From the NCBI RefSeq assembly GCF_002797895.1, contig NZ_PGES01000001.1, forward strand, positions 5,518,001 to 5,582,000: 64,000 bases of DNA, in the 5' to 3' direction. How positions within the stretch are numbered: the stretch's first letter is position 1; each line of letters starts with the position of its first letter. Under the pieces are notes generated by a model that saw only the letters and a list, made by a program, of their open reading frames with translations, did not search any database and was not told the DNA's origin. Of the stretch, positions 24,555-33,747 are shown one piece after another. A program made the translations under genes and the position numbers. The stretch comes from Janthinobacterium sp. 67 (GTDB taxonomy: Bacteria; Pseudomonadota; Gammaproteobacteria; Burkholderiales; Burkholderiaceae_D).

Positions 24555-25421
24555 ATGAAACTGATGCGTTATGGCGCCAAGGGCGCTGAAAAACCTGCAC
24601 TGATCGATGCCGACGGCGCCGTGCGCGACCTGTCCGGCGTGCTGACCGATATCACGGGCGCGACCCTGGGCAAGGATGGTTTGGCGACCCTGGCCGCCCT
24701 CGATATCGCCAGCCTGCCGGTGGTGGCCAACCCTGGCCGCATCGCGCCGCCGTGGAAGGGCGTGGGCAAGTTTTTGTGCGTGGGCCTGAACTATGCCGAC
24801 CATGCGGCCGAATCGGGCATGGCCGTGCCGGCAGAACCGGTGCTGTTCATGAAAGCGACCAGCGCCATCATCGGCGCCAACGATGCCGTGGTGATGCCGC
24901 GGGATTCGAAGAAAAGCGACTGGGAAGTGGAACTGGGCGTGGTGATCGGCACCACCGCGCGCTATGTGAGCGAAGCCGATGCGCTGTCGCACGTGGCCGG
25001 CTACTGCGTGGTGAACGATTTGTCCGAACGCGAATACCAGCTTGAACGCGGCGGCCAGTGGGACAAGGGCAAGGGCTGCGATACCTTCGGCCCGATCGGC
25101 CCCTGGCTGGTCACAAGCGACGAAGTGGCGGACCCGCAAAACCTGGGCCTGTGGCTGGAAGTGAATGGCAAGCGCGTCCAGGATGGCAATACCAGAACCA
25201 TGGTCTTCGGCGTGGCCAATCTGGTCAGCTACATCAGCCGCTTCATGACCTTGTACCCGGGCGACATCATCAGCACCGGCACGCCGCCGGGCGTGGGCAT
25301 GGGACAGAAGCCGGCGGCCGTGTACCTGAAGCCGGGCGACACCATGCGCCTGGGGATCAGCGGACTTGGTGAACAGAGCCAGACCGTACATGCGTGGAAT
25401 CCGGAACTGATCGACGGTTAA
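24555..25421 (+). CDS. Fumarylacetoacetase-family hydrolase, probable 2,4-diketo-3-deoxy-L-fuconate hydrolase
   Basis: A 288-residue FAH-superfamily enzyme. KFLCVGLNYADHAAESG begins the catalytic domain; SDWEVELGVVIG supplies the Glu-x-Glu metal ligands; FMTLYPGDIISTGTPPGVG is the family C-terminal signature. It would cleave 2,4-diketo-3-deoxy-L-fuconate to pyruvate and L-lactate. Location after the SDR fits that exactly. The 188-bp gap before it holds the 120-bp repeat and AT-rich sequence that may carry a second promoter. Confidence 0.85.
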   Translation: MKLMRYGAKGAEKPALIDADGAVRDLSGVLTDITGATLGKDGLATLAALDIASLPVVANPGRIAPPWKGVGKFLCVGLNYADHAAESGMAVPAEPVLFMKATSAIIGANDAVVMPRDSKKSDWEVELGVVIGTTARYVSEADALSHVAGYCVVNDLSEREYQLERGGQWDKGKGCDTFGPIGPWLVTSDEVADPQNLGLWLEVNGKRVQDGNTRTMVFGVANLVSYISRFMTLYPGDIISTGTPPGVGMGQKPAAVYLKPGDTMRLGISGLGEQSQTVHAWNPELIDG

Positions 25422-25502
25422 TACAGTAGCAGACCGGCGCGCCGCCAAGATGCTCAGACATCGGCACGCCGGCCTATGGCAGTGGAGTGGAGGAGACACA
25501 CC

Positions 25503-27014
25503 ATGAATCAATCCGAAGAGATACTGGCGCTGAACAAGGTCAGCAAGCGCTTTCCCGGCGTGCTGGCGCTGGACAACGTCAGTTTCAGCCTGCGCAAGGG
25601 CGAGGCGCATGCGCTGTGCGGCGAAAACGGCGCCGGCAAGTCCACCCTGATGAAGGTGATGAGCGGCGTGTACCAGGCCGATGAGGGAGAACTGGTCTAC
25701 AAGGGCAAGGTGTGCAGTTTTTCCTGCAGCGTGGATGCGGAGGCGGCCGGCATCGCCATCATCCATCAGGAACTGAACCTGATCCCGCACCTGAGCGTGG
25801 CGGAGAATATTTTTCTCGCGCGCGAACCGGTGCGCGGCATTTTCATCGACCGCAAGAAAATGCGCGCCGACGCGCAGGCGCTGCTGGACCGGTTAAAACT
25901 GCGCATCGACCCGCGCCAGCTGGTGAAAAACCTGTCCTGCGCGCAGCAGCAGATGGTGGAAATCGCCAAGGCGCTGTCGCTCAATACGGAAGTGCTGATC
26001 ATGGACGAACCCACGTCGTCGCTGACGGAAAGCGAGACGGGCCAGCTGTTCGACATCATCAATGAACTCAAGCGCAACGGCGTGAGCGTGGTTTACATCT
26101 CGCACCGGCTCGAGGAGATGCAGCACATTATTGACAGGGTGACGGTGCTGCGCGACGGTAAATTCGTCTGCACCGACGATTTTGCCGCCACCACCCTGGA
26201 CGCCATCGTGGCGAAGATGGTGGGCCGCACCCTCGATGAAAAATTTCCCGACCGCGTCTCGATGCCGACGGCTGAAGTGCTGCTGCGCGTGACCGATTTG
26301 CACCGCAAGGATGTCTTCGGCCCGCTGAGTTTTGATTTGCGGCGTGGCGAAATCCTCGGCTTTTCCGGCCTGATGGGTGCGGGGCGCACGGAAGTGGCGC
26401 GCGCCATCTTCGGCGCCGATCCGCTCACGAGCGGCGCCATCCACCTGGGCGACGTGGCGGTCACTATCGACAGTCCCATCGACGCCATCGGCCACGGCAT
26501 CGCCTACCTGTCGGAAGACCGCAAGAGCCATGGCCTGGCGATCCGCATGTCGGTGGCGGCCAACCTGACCTTGACGAATGTGTCGGGGCTGGCCAACCGC
26601 TTCGGCTTCATCGACTTTGCGAAAGAAGAGGCGGTGGCCAAGCAGTACATCGCGGCGCTGGGCATCAAGACGCCGACCTCGAAACAGATCGCGCGCAATC
26701 TCTCGGGCGGCAACCAGCAAAAGATCGTCATCAGCAAATGGCTGTACCGCGAATCGAAAATCATATTCTTCGACGAACCCACGCGCGGCATCGACGTGGG
26801 CGCCAAGTTCGCCATCTATCAGCTGCTCGACAAGCTCGCGTCGGAAGGCATCGGCGTGGTGCTGATCACGTCCGAGCTGCCCGAGATCATGGGCATGACG
26901 GACCGGGTGGCCGTGTTCCACGAAGGGCGCATCAGCGGCATCGTCAATACGCGCGAGTCGTCGCAGGAAGAGATCATGCATCTCGCATCAGGCCGCCAGG
27001 CAGCAATGCATTAA
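25503..27014 (+). CDS. Sugar ABC transporter ATP-binding protein (RbsA/AraG-like)
   Basis: A 503-residue tandem-ATPase subunit. The first domain has Walker A GENGAGKSTLMK, signature LSCAQQQMVEIAKAL and Walker B VLIMDEPTSSL; the second has a degenerate Walker A (GLMGAGRTEVARAIFG) and signature LSGGNQQK, as in all RbsA-type proteins. It powers import of a monosaccharide, probably L-fucose. The ATG at 25503 follows GGAGGAGA. The permease and binding protein follow. Confidence 0.92.
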   Translation: MNQSEEILALNKVSKRFPGVLALDNVSFSLRKGEAHALCGENGAGKSTLMKVMSGVYQADEGELVYKGKVCSFSCSVDAEAAGIAIIHQELNLIPHLSVAENIFLAREPVRGIFIDRKKMRADAQALLDRLKLRIDPRQLVKNLSCAQQQMVEIAKALSLNTEVLIMDEPTSSLTESETGQLFDIINELKRNGVSVVYISHRLEEMQHIIDRVTVLRDGKFVCTDDFAATTLDAIVAKMVGRTLDEKFPDRVSMPTAEVLLRVTDLHRKDVFGPLSFDLRRGEILGFSGLMGAGRTEVARAIFGADPLTSGAIHLGDVAVTIDSPIDAIGHGIAYLSEDRKSHGLAIRMSVAANLTLTNVSGLANRFGFIDFAKEEAVAKQYIAALGIKTPTSKQIARNLSGGNQQKIVISKWLYRESKIIFFDEPTRGIDVGAKFAIYQLLDKLASEGIGVVLITSELPEIMGMTDRVAVFHEGRISGIVNTRESSQEEIMHLASGRQAAMH

Positions 27015-27034
27015 CATCAGAAAGCCACAAGAAA

Positions 27035-28009
27035 ATGAATAAAGAACTGATCCAAAAATTCGCCGCGCTGGGCAGCCTGTCGCTGTTGCTGCTCGTGTTT
27101 TCCCTGACCAGCAACGCCTTTTTCTCCGTCAGCAACGGCATGAGCGTGGCCTTGCAAGTGACGTCGATCGCCTACCTGGGCATTGCCGCCACCTGCGTCA
27201 TCATCACGGGCGGCATCGACTTGAGTTCCGGCTCCGTGCTGGCGCTGGCCGGCGTGGCCGCCGCGCTGCTGGTGAAAAGCGGCGTACCCGTGCCGGCCGC
27301 CATGCTGGGCGGTGTCGTGGTGGGCGCCATGTGCGGCGCCGTCAACGGTTTCTGCATCACGCAACTGAAGCTGCCCCCGTTCATCGCCACCCTGGGCATG
27401 ATGCTGATCGCGCGCGGCCTGGCGCTGCAGGTGACGGGCGCGCGCGCCATTTCCGGCCTGGGCGAATCGTTCGGCGAACTCGGTAACGGCGTGCTGTGGC
27501 GCATCGAGCGCGACACGGGCGGCACCTTTCCCGAAGTCGTCTTCCCTGGCATTCCGTATCCGGTGGTGCTGATGGTGGTGATCGCCGTGGCCGTCTCCAT
27601 CATGCTCAGCCGTACCACCTTTGGCCGGCATATCTACGCCGTCGGCTCGAATGCGGAAGCGGCGCGCCTGTCCGGCGTGAAGGTGGGCCGCGTGACCCTG
27701 CTCGTGTACACCCTGTCCGGCGCCTTGTCGGGCCTGACTGGCTGCGTGCTGATGTCGCGCCTGGTGACGGCGCAGCCGAACGAGGGCGTGATGTACGAAC
27801 TCGATGCGATCGCCAGCGCCGTGATCGGCGGCGCCTCGCTGATCGGCGGCATCGGCACCATTTCCGGCACCGTCATCGGTTCCTTCGTCATCGGCATCCT
27901 GCGCAATGGCTTGAACATGAACGGGGTATCGAGCTTTATCCAGCAAATCATTATCGGACTGGTCATCTTGCTGACCGTCTGGATCGATCAGAAGCGCAAC
28001 CGCGCCTGA
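27035..28009 (+). CDS. Sugar ABC transporter permease (RbsC-like)
   Basis: A 324-residue inner-membrane protein with 8-10 transmembrane helices, of the ribose/xylose permease family. GGIDLSSGSVLALAG and VGSNAEAARLSGV (the EAA-like cytoplasmic loop) are characteristic, as is GGASLIGGIGTISGTVIGS. It begins 20 bases after the ATPase. It forms a homodimeric channel with the ATPase at 25503. Confidence 0.92.
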   Translation: MNKELIQKFAALGSLSLLLLVFSLTSNAFFSVSNGMSVALQVTSIAYLGIAATCVIITGGIDLSSGSVLALAGVAAALLVKSGVPVPAAMLGGVVVGAMCGAVNGFCITQLKLPPFIATLGMMLIARGLALQVTGARAISGLGESFGELGNGVLWRIERDTGGTFPEVVFPGIPYPVVLMVVIAVAVSIMLSRTTFGRHIYAVGSNAEAARLSGVKVGRVTLLVYTLSGALSGLTGCVLMSRLVTAQPNEGVMYELDAIASAVIGGASLIGGIGTISGTVIGSFVIGILRNGLNMNGVSSFIQQIIIGLVILLTVWIDQKRNRA

Positions 28010-28063
28010 AGCAGCAGCTGAAAGTAGTCACATCCATAAATCTATAATTAAATGAGGACGACA

Positions 28064-29017
28064 ATGAAAACCATCAAAGCCATGTCTCTCGGTCTGTTGA
28101 CCGCAGCATTTGCCCTGAGCGCCAGCGCCGCCTTCGCCGCCCCGGGCGAGATCGCCGTGATCGTCAAGACGACCAATTCCAACTACTGGCAAAACGTCAA
28201 GAAGGGCGCCACGGCCAGCGCGGCCGATGCCAAGGGCTACAGCCTGACCTTCCAGGGACCGGCTTCGGAATCGGCCATCGCCGACCAGGTCAGCATGGTG
28301 GAAAACGCCGTCACGCGCAAGGTGGCCGGCATCGTGCTGGCCGCGTCGGACCCGGACGCGCTGGTGCCGGCCCTGAAGAAGGCGTGGGAAGCGAAGATTC
28401 CCGTCGTGCTGATCGATTCGCTGGTGGCCGACAGCGGCAAGCGCTATTACCAGTCCTTCCTGTCGACCGACAATGAAGCGGCCGGCGAGCAAAGCGCCAA
28501 GGCCCTTATTTCGCAAGTCGGCAAGACGGGCAAGATCGCCGTGATGTCGTACGTGGCGGGCGCCGGTTCCGAAACGGGCAGGGTGGGCGGCTTCAAGCGC
28601 TATATCGAAAAGAACTCGCAGCTGCAGATCGTCGGCACGTATTACTCGCAGTCGCAGATGGCCACGGCGCTGAACCAGACGACCGACGTGCTGGCCTCGA
28701 ATCCTGACTTGAAGGGCATCTTCGGCGCCAATGAGCCGACGGCCGTGGGCATGGGCCGCGCCATCGCGCAGGCGGGCAAGGCCGGCAAGGTAATCGCCGT
28801 GGGCTTCGACGGCAATGAAGACCTGAAAAACTTCGTCAAGGACGGCACCCTGTACGCGACCGCCGTGCAGGGTTCGTACTCGATGGGCGCGCTGGGCGTG
28901 AAAACCCTCGTCAGCCTGATCGAAGGCAAGAAGGTCGCACCGTTCGTCAACACGGGCGTGGTGATCGTCACCAAGGCCAATGTCGACCTGCCGGAAGCGA
29001 AGAACGTCTTGTATTGA
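28064..29017 (+). CDS. Sugar ABC transporter substrate-binding protein
   Basis: A 317-residue periplasmic-binding protein of the RbsB type. A signal peptide (LGLLTAAFALSASAAFA, cleaved before APGE) leads into two lobes; NSNYWQNVKKGA and DPDALVPALKKAWEAKIPVVLIDS form the ligand cleft. It is the last gene of the sugar locus. The ATG at 28064 follows GAGGA. Ligand identity, probably L-fucose, is inferred from the catabolic genes. Confidence 0.9.
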   Translation: MKTIKAMSLGLLTAAFALSASAAFAAPGEIAVIVKTTNSNYWQNVKKGATASAADAKGYSLTFQGPASESAIADQVSMVENAVTRKVAGIVLAASDPDALVPALKKAWEAKIPVVLIDSLVADSGKRYYQSFLSTDNEAAGEQSAKALISQVGKTGKIAVMSYVAGAGSETGRVGGFKRYIEKNSQLQIVGTYYSQSQMATALNQTTDVLASNPDLKGIFGANEPTAVGMGRAIAQAGKAGKVIAVGFDGNEDLKNFVKDGTLYATAVQGSYSMGALGVKTLVSLIEGKKVAPFVNTGVVIVTKANVDLPEAKNVLY

Positions 29018-29032
29018 GTTCCATATTGCGTA

Positions 29033-29932
29033 TCAGCTGATCGTCAGGCGCCGCTTCAATTCATTGAGCAGCGTGCCGGTCTTGGTGGTCAGCTGGCGCG
29101 CCAGCGGCCACGCGAGGGACAGCGGCAAGCCTGGCGTGGCGCAGGCCGGCAGTACTTCGACGATGGCGCCGCTGGCCAGGTGCTCGTGCACGAGCCAGGT
29201 CGCCTGCTGCGCGATGCCCAGGCCCGCCAGCACGGCGGCCGTTTGCGCCTCGGCGTCCCCCACCGTCAGGCGCGGACTGACCGTCCGCCGTTCCGCCCCA
29301 TCCTCGCCAGCAAACAGCCATGGCGCCGCCGTGCCGTCGCCGCGGCCGTAGGCGATGCAATCGTGGCCATCGAGATCCGCGATGGCGAGCGGCGTGCCGC
29401 GTCGCGCCAGATAGGTGGGCGCCGCGCAAAAGATCAAGCGCTCTTCGCCCAAGGGCATCTGCCCCAGCGTTGGCGGCCAGCTGCCCGGTGCGCCGATGCG
29501 CACGGCGATATCGATGCGCTCCTCGAACAGGTCGGCAAAGCGGTCGCTGAAGCTGATGGATGGCTGCAACTGCGGATACTTTTCGCACAGATCAATCAGC
29601 GCCGGCATCACGCGCATGCGGCCATACGACGCGGGCACGCCGATGCGCACCTTGCCTGCCAGTTCCCCATCCTGCTCGGCCAGCACGTTTTCCGCCTCGA
29701 CCAGTTCCTGCAGCACGCGCTTGCAGGTGGCGTAATAGGCATGCCCCGCGCTGCTCAACTGCAAACGCCGCGTACTGCGCTCGAACAGGATCACGCCCAG
29801 GCGTGCTTCCAGGCGCGCCACGCTCTTGCTCACGGCCGAGCTGCTCAGGTGCAGTCTCTCGGCCGCCCTGGTGAAACTGCCGGCATCGGCGGTGGCAAGA
29901 AAAGGGGCGATACCTTTCAAATGTTCGGACAT
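29033..29932 (-). CDS. LysR-family transcriptional regulator
   Basis: A 299-residue LysR regulator close to the PecT/CrgA group. The winged helix (residues 3-60) shows GSFTRAAERLHLSSSAVSKSVARLEARLG. The substrate-binding domain follows with FSDRFADLFEERIDIAVRIG. It is convergent with the sugar operon (15 bp between stops) and divergent from the enone-reductase-like SDR at 30031, which is its probable target. Confidence 0.9.
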   Translation of the reverse strand: MSEHLKGIAPFLATADAGSFTRAAERLHLSSSAVSKSVARLEARLGVILFERSTRRLQLSSAGHAYYATCKRVLQELVEAENVLAEQDGELAGKVRIGVPASYGRMRVMPALIDLCEKYPQLQPSISFSDRFADLFEERIDIAVRIGAPGSWPPTLGQMPLGEERLIFCAAPTYLARRGTPLAIADLDGHDCIAYGRGDGTAAPWLFAGEDGAERRTVSPRLTVGDAEAQTAAVLAGLGIAQQATWLVHEHLASGAIVEVLPACATPGLPLSLAWPLARQLTTKTGTLLNELKRRLTIS

Positions 29933-30030
29933 GATTGCAGAATATTTTTCACGAATAAGGTGAAATACTATCGCGGATAAGAATTTCTGTCCGCTATATC
30001 ATGGCTTTTTACACAGGCATGGGAGTACGC

Positions 30031-31098
30031 ATGAACAAGCACGCATTGATTATCGGCGCCAGCGGCGTTATCGGCAGCAATCTGGCCACGCACTTGCTGG
30101 CGCAGGGCTGGCAGGTGACGGGCGTCTCGCGTGGCCGCACGCCGGTTCCCGCCGGTTGCGCATGCCTGCCGCTCGATGCCACGGATGGCGCGGCGGTCAG
30201 CGCCGCCCTGGCGGGCCTGGACGCCAGCCACGTCTTTTTCACGGCCTGGGCGCGCCAGGCCAACGAGCAGGAAAACATCCGCGTCAATGGCGCCATGGTC
30301 GCCAATGTGCTGGCCGCGCTGGGTCCCACCGGCTACTTGCGCCATGCGGCGCTGGTCACTGGCCTCAAGCACTACCTGGGACCGTTTGACGCCTATGGCA
30401 AGGGTAGCGTGCCCGTCACGCCGTTCCGCGAAGAGCAGGGTCGGCAAGCGGTCGAGAATTTTTACTATGAGCAGGAAGACCGGCTGTTCGACGCGGCCGC
30501 GCGGTATGGTTTTACGTGGAGCGTGCACCGCCCGCACACCATCATCGGCTACGCGCTGGGCAATGCTATGAACATGGGCCTGACCCTGGCCGTGTATGCG
30601 AATCTGTGCAAGGCCGGCGGCCAGCCCTTCGTCTTTCCCGGTTCGCTCGCGCAATGGCATGGCTTGTCCGACATGACGGACGCGGGGCAGATCGCGCGCC
30701 ATCTGGCGTGGGCGGCCGACAGTCCCGCCGCGCGCAACGAAGACTTCAATATCGTCAATGGCGACGTGTTCCGCTGGAAGTGGCTGTGGCCGCGCCTGGC
30801 CGCCTACTTCGGCATCGAGGCGGCCGATCTGCCCGAGGCGATGACACCGCTGGCCGACCGCATGCAGGACGCGCCCGAGCAGTGGCGCGCCATCGCCGAG
30901 CAGCACGGCCTGGTGGAGGCGGATGTCAGCCGCCTAGCTTCCTGGTGGCATACGGATGCGGACCTGGGCCGACCGATGGAAGTGATGACCGACATGGGTA
31001 AGAGCCGCAAGGCGGGCTTCCTTGATTACCGGGATACGCAGGATGCCTTCGTCAATCTGTTCGACAGGCTGAAGGCGGAGCGCGTCATTCCGCGTTAA
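30031..31098 (+). CDS. SDR of the PRISE type (progesterone 5-beta-reductase-like)
   Basis: A 355-residue extended SDR. It begins HALIIGASGVIGSNLATHLL (NAD(P) site). TGLKHYLGPF and NFYYEQEDRLF match the conserved Lys and Tyr region of progesterone 5-beta-reductase/iridoid synthase-like (PRISE) enzymes, which reduce 1,4-enones. I chose ATG 30031 rather than 30001 because the glycine motif should begin near residue 10. LysR at 29033 is divergent. The physiological substrate is not known. Confidence 0.82.
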   Translation: MNKHALIIGASGVIGSNLATHLLAQGWQVTGVSRGRTPVPAGCACLPLDATDGAAVSAALAGLDASHVFFTAWARQANEQENIRVNGAMVANVLAALGPTGYLRHAALVTGLKHYLGPFDAYGKGSVPVTPFREEQGRQAVENFYYEQEDRLFDAAARYGFTWSVHRPHTIIGYALGNAMNMGLTLAVYANLCKAGGQPFVFPGSLAQWHGLSDMTDAGQIARHLAWAADSPAARNEDFNIVNGDVFRWKWLWPRLAAYFGIEAADLPEAMTPLADRMQDAPEQWRAIAEQHGLVEADVSRLASWWHTDADLGRPMEVMTDMGKSRKAGFLDYRDTQDAFVNLFDRLKAERVIPR

Positions 31099-31115
31099 AC
31101 CCAAAAGCAAGGACT

Positions 31116-31142
31116 GGGGTCGGACCCTGAGGGTCCGACCCC
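31116..31142. repeat. Palindromic intergenic repeat, family 1, copy 3
   Basis: The 27-bp palindrome again, with G instead of C at its centre, so it is in the opposite orientation. It lies between the convergent ends of the genes at 30031-31098 and 31160-32122 and could fold into a strong hairpin in both transcripts. Confidence 0.9.
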
Positions 31143-31159
31143 GGCACTTCGCCGTTGGG

Positions 31160-32122
31160 CTATTGAGGAGGCACCGCCAATCCATGCGCCTTGCGCTCTT
31201 GCGCCCGTTCCCATTCCAGGCCCGGGCGGTCGACGCGGAACTGCAGCAGCCGTCCCTGCACGACTTCCGTCACGTAGGCCGTGCGGCCATCGGGGCCGCC
31301 GAAGGTGATGTTGCTGGGCTTGGCGCCGGGTACGCTGATCTCGCGCAGGATGCGTCCTTGCGGCGACAATTTGACCACCGTGCCCTTGCCGTAGCGCGTT
31401 ACGTACAGGTTGCCGTCCACGTCCACGCGCATGCCGTCCATGCCGAAATCGTCGAACTTGATCAGCAATCGCTTGCCGCTCAGGCTGCCGTCCGTGGCGA
31501 TGTCGTACATCCAGATATTGCGCTGCACGCTTTCATTCACATACAAGATCTTGCCGTCGGGGCTGACCTCGATGCCGTTAGCCGTGCCCATGGTGTCGAG
31601 CGCCAGGGTCACCGTGCCGTCGGTCGCGATGCGCCACACGCGGCCCGTGTTTTCCTTCCAGTTCGGGTCGCTCGCATACAGCACGTCGTCGGCCGTGATG
31701 GCGATGTCGTTCGGCTGCGTCATGCGCGGCTCGCGCGCGTGGATGGTGAGCGCGCGCGTGGCCGGGTCGACCAGGTAGATCGTGTGTTCCATGTAGTCGG
31801 CCAGATACATCTGGCCGCGGCTGCCGAAGCGGATGCCGTTGGCGATGCTGGCGCCGGGCAGGGTCAGGTACACCTCGCCGGCGCCGCCGGGGCTGACCTT
31901 GCCGATGGTTTGCTGGCGCGCGAAGTTGACGGCATAGATATTGCCATCCGCATCCACGGCCGGGCCTTCGATGCCCTTGGTGAAGGAGTGCGCGGGCGTG
32001 AGCGTGGTGGCGAGGAACAGCGCCTCGTGCGCGGGCTGGCTGGCGCAGGCGGACAGGCTGGCCAGCGCGGTGGCCAGCACGGCCGTGCGCAGCGACGGCA
32101 GGGCATATCGGGATTGGTGCAT
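31160..32122 (-). CDS. SMP-30/gluconolactonase-like lipoprotein
   Basis: A 320-residue six-bladed beta-propeller of the SMP-30/LRE type. The signal ends in LSACAS, a lipobox, so it should be an anchored lipoprotein. Repeated blade motifs (GPAVDADGNIYAVNF, GIRFGSRGQMYLADYM, NDIAITADDVLYASDPNW, GIEVSPDGKILYVNES, GMRVDVDGNLYVTRYG) are clear. Lactonases of this fold use a Ca ion; some members are not enzymes. No clear link to its neighbours. Confidence 0.88.
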   Translation of the reverse strand: MHQSRYALPSLRTAVLATALASLSACASQPAHEALFLATTLTPAHSFTKGIEGPAVDADGNIYAVNFARQQTIGKVSPGGAGEVYLTLPGASIANGIRFGSRGQMYLADYMEHTIYLVDPATRALTIHAREPRMTQPNDIAITADDVLYASDPNWKENTGRVWRIATDGTVTLALDTMGTANGIEVSPDGKILYVNESVQRNIWMYDIATDGSLSGKRLLIKFDDFGMDGMRVDVDGNLYVTRYGKGTVVKLSPQGRILREISVPGAKPSNITFGGPDGRTAYVTEVVQGRLLQFRVDRPGLEWERAQERKAHGLAVPPQ

Positions 32123-32185
32123 CGGTGTTCTCTGGATGGCAAAGGTGGCGTATGTTACCCGACGCGCGCCAGCCGGTGCGCCTGG

Positions 32186-32428
32186 CTAGGCCGCCACGAC
32201 GACGAGGTCGGGAAAGTCGTCCTGCCAGCCGTCCCATTCATCTTGCAGATGGGCGTGCATGCCGGCGCGCTCTTGCGCCTGATCGAAGGTGTCCGCGCTA
32301 GCCAGCAGAAAATGGGCGATGGCGCGCAGGGTGGCCGGGTCGGCGTGGATGGTCACGTCGGAGCAGCGTTTGGGACGTTCTGCGGCCTCGTCTTGCAGAT
32401 AGCAGTGCAGCGATAAATGTGTACTCAT
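32186..32428 (-). CDS. Small acidic hypothetical protein, Imm32-like pattern
   Basis: An 80-residue protein whose segment VTIHADPATLRAIAHFLLASADTF resembles the core of small immunity-type proteins (Imm32 pattern), but the match is weak. It is followed, five bases away on the other side, by the gene at 32434, so the two are likely translated in one unit. The function is unknown. Confidence 0.55.
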   Translation of the reverse strand: MSTHLSLHCYLQDEAAERPKRCSDVTIHADPATLRAIAHFLLASADTFDQAQERAGMHAHLQDEWDGWQDDFPDLVVVAA

Positions 32429-32433
32429 GGGTG

Positions 32434-33183
32434 TCAGTTGTTGATATAGGCGCCCAGCATGGTGTGTGCGTTCAGTGCGGCGCGGGCCGCTTCCAATTCC
32501 CCTGGCTGCAGGTACCAGAAGATCCAGTCGGCATGCTCTTCGCAGCGGCCATACGCCTGCATTGCGTCGCGCAGGGCTTGTCGGCGCTCGGGCGGCAGCG
32601 CATCCAGTCGGGCTTGCGTAAAACCATTGATGGGATATACATCGCGCAGGTGCGAGTCTTGCAGTCCGCGCCGCTTGATGGCGGCCCAGTTATTTGCGGG
32701 GCAAGGAATGCCAAAGGTCATCGGATGGGCCTCGTCGAGCTGCCGGTAGCCGAGTGCGTAGCCGGTGCCATAGCCCTGCGTTTCAGCGTAGCAGTACATA
32801 TACTCGCAATGCTCGAACAGACCGGGTATGGCCCGCGCAGCGTCGAACAACGGCGCCAGCGCAAGCTTGCTGGCGCGTATGGCCAGCACGAACAACGAGC
32901 CCGATGAATACACGACAAGCGCGTCGCAGTTGGTGGTCTCGTCGGCTTCGTCGGGCGGCACGATGCGCGGTGAAAACAGCTCGATGCTGTCGGTCTCTGG
33001 CGCAAACAGCATCTTCTCGTAATTTCGCTGTGAGAATTTGACGACCTTGCCGCGCTTGTTGCCATAGCGCTCGACGGGTTCGCCGATGTGTGCGAACCAG
33101 GCAAACAGCTGCGCGCTTGCCGCGGCGGCGATGAAGGGGCTATCTTTCTTGAATTCGCCTACCAGGAAGTGATATTGATCCAT
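32434..33183 (-). CDS. Hypothetical protein, 249 residues
   Basis: No signal peptide or membrane segment. The protein is rich in aromatic and small residues with NYEKMLFAPETDSIELFSPRI and a C-terminal WIFWYLQPGELEAARAALNAH. I do not recognise a family. It precedes the small gene at 32186 on the same strand with only five bases between. A toxin-immunity arrangement was considered because the small protein looks immunity-like, but there is no nuclease or other toxin motif in this one. Confidence 0.6.
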   Translation of the reverse strand: MDQYHFLVGEFKKDSPFIAAAASAQLFAWFAHIGEPVERYGNKRGKVVKFSQRNYEKMLFAPETDSIELFSPRIVPPDEADETTNCDALVVYSSGSLFVLAIRASKLALAPLFDAARAIPGLFEHCEYMYCYAETQGYGTGYALGYRQLDEAHPMTFGIPCPANNWAAIKRRGLQDSHLRDVYPINGFTQARLDALPPERRQALRDAMQAYGRCEEHADWIFWYLQPGELEAARAALNAHTMLGAYINN

Positions 33184-33457
33184 GTGTCGTCAGAGTAAAT
33201 GGGCAACGCGCATGATGCCATGCGCGGCCCCCCTGTGCCTAGCGCGCACGCGAGGAATGGTGCTGGCCATGGATGCATGGTGGCGGTGCCGCGCGGGCGA
33301 GGTGGAAAAAGATGCGCGACAGGACAGCGCAATGGCCGGGTTGAGGCGTATGATGGAAATACGGATGTGGTTGCCGCAAGGCAGTGCGACCGGCGCCGGC
33401 CGTACCTCTTGCAGGTTTTTTTCGTGGTTTTGGCAGTAGTGACAACGAGGAGACATC

Positions 33458-33700
33458 ATGGACAAACCCGAATTCATCCTGGCCGCCAAGGCCATGGAAA
33501 CGCTGGAGATGTATCAAACGTTTTACGGCCACTCCAGCGAGTACCAGGCGCACCAGCAGGAAGTGCTGAAACTGCTGCGCCACAAGGGCGCCTCCCTGCT
33601 CGTGTCCGAGCATGGCCCGGCGAAATTTCTGCTGGCCTTTGCCGATGCGCTGGAAGCGGCCAGCTTGCCGGGGGAATATGTGCCGCTCAACCGCAGGTAG
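33458..33700 (+). CDS. Small hypothetical protein, 80 residues
   Basis: A short, mostly helical protein (DKPEFILAAKAMETLEMYQTFYGH) with AGGAG eight bases before the ATG. I know no domain. The 274 bp upstream (33184-33457) hold no gene I can support. It is convergent with the sensor kinase at 33748. Confidence 0.55.
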   Translation: MDKPEFILAAKAMETLEMYQTFYGHSSEYQAHQQEVLKLLRHKGASLLVSEHGPAKFLLAFADALEAASLPGEYVPLNRR

Positions 33701-33747
33701 GGCGAGCCTGTCCCGGCAGGGGATCCAGATATCTGCCGGGATAGTCC

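Noticed and set aside
33182..33439. An 85-codon plus-strand frame between 33183 and 33458
   Set aside because: No ribosome-binding site and a Met/Arg/Trp-rich composition not like a protein.
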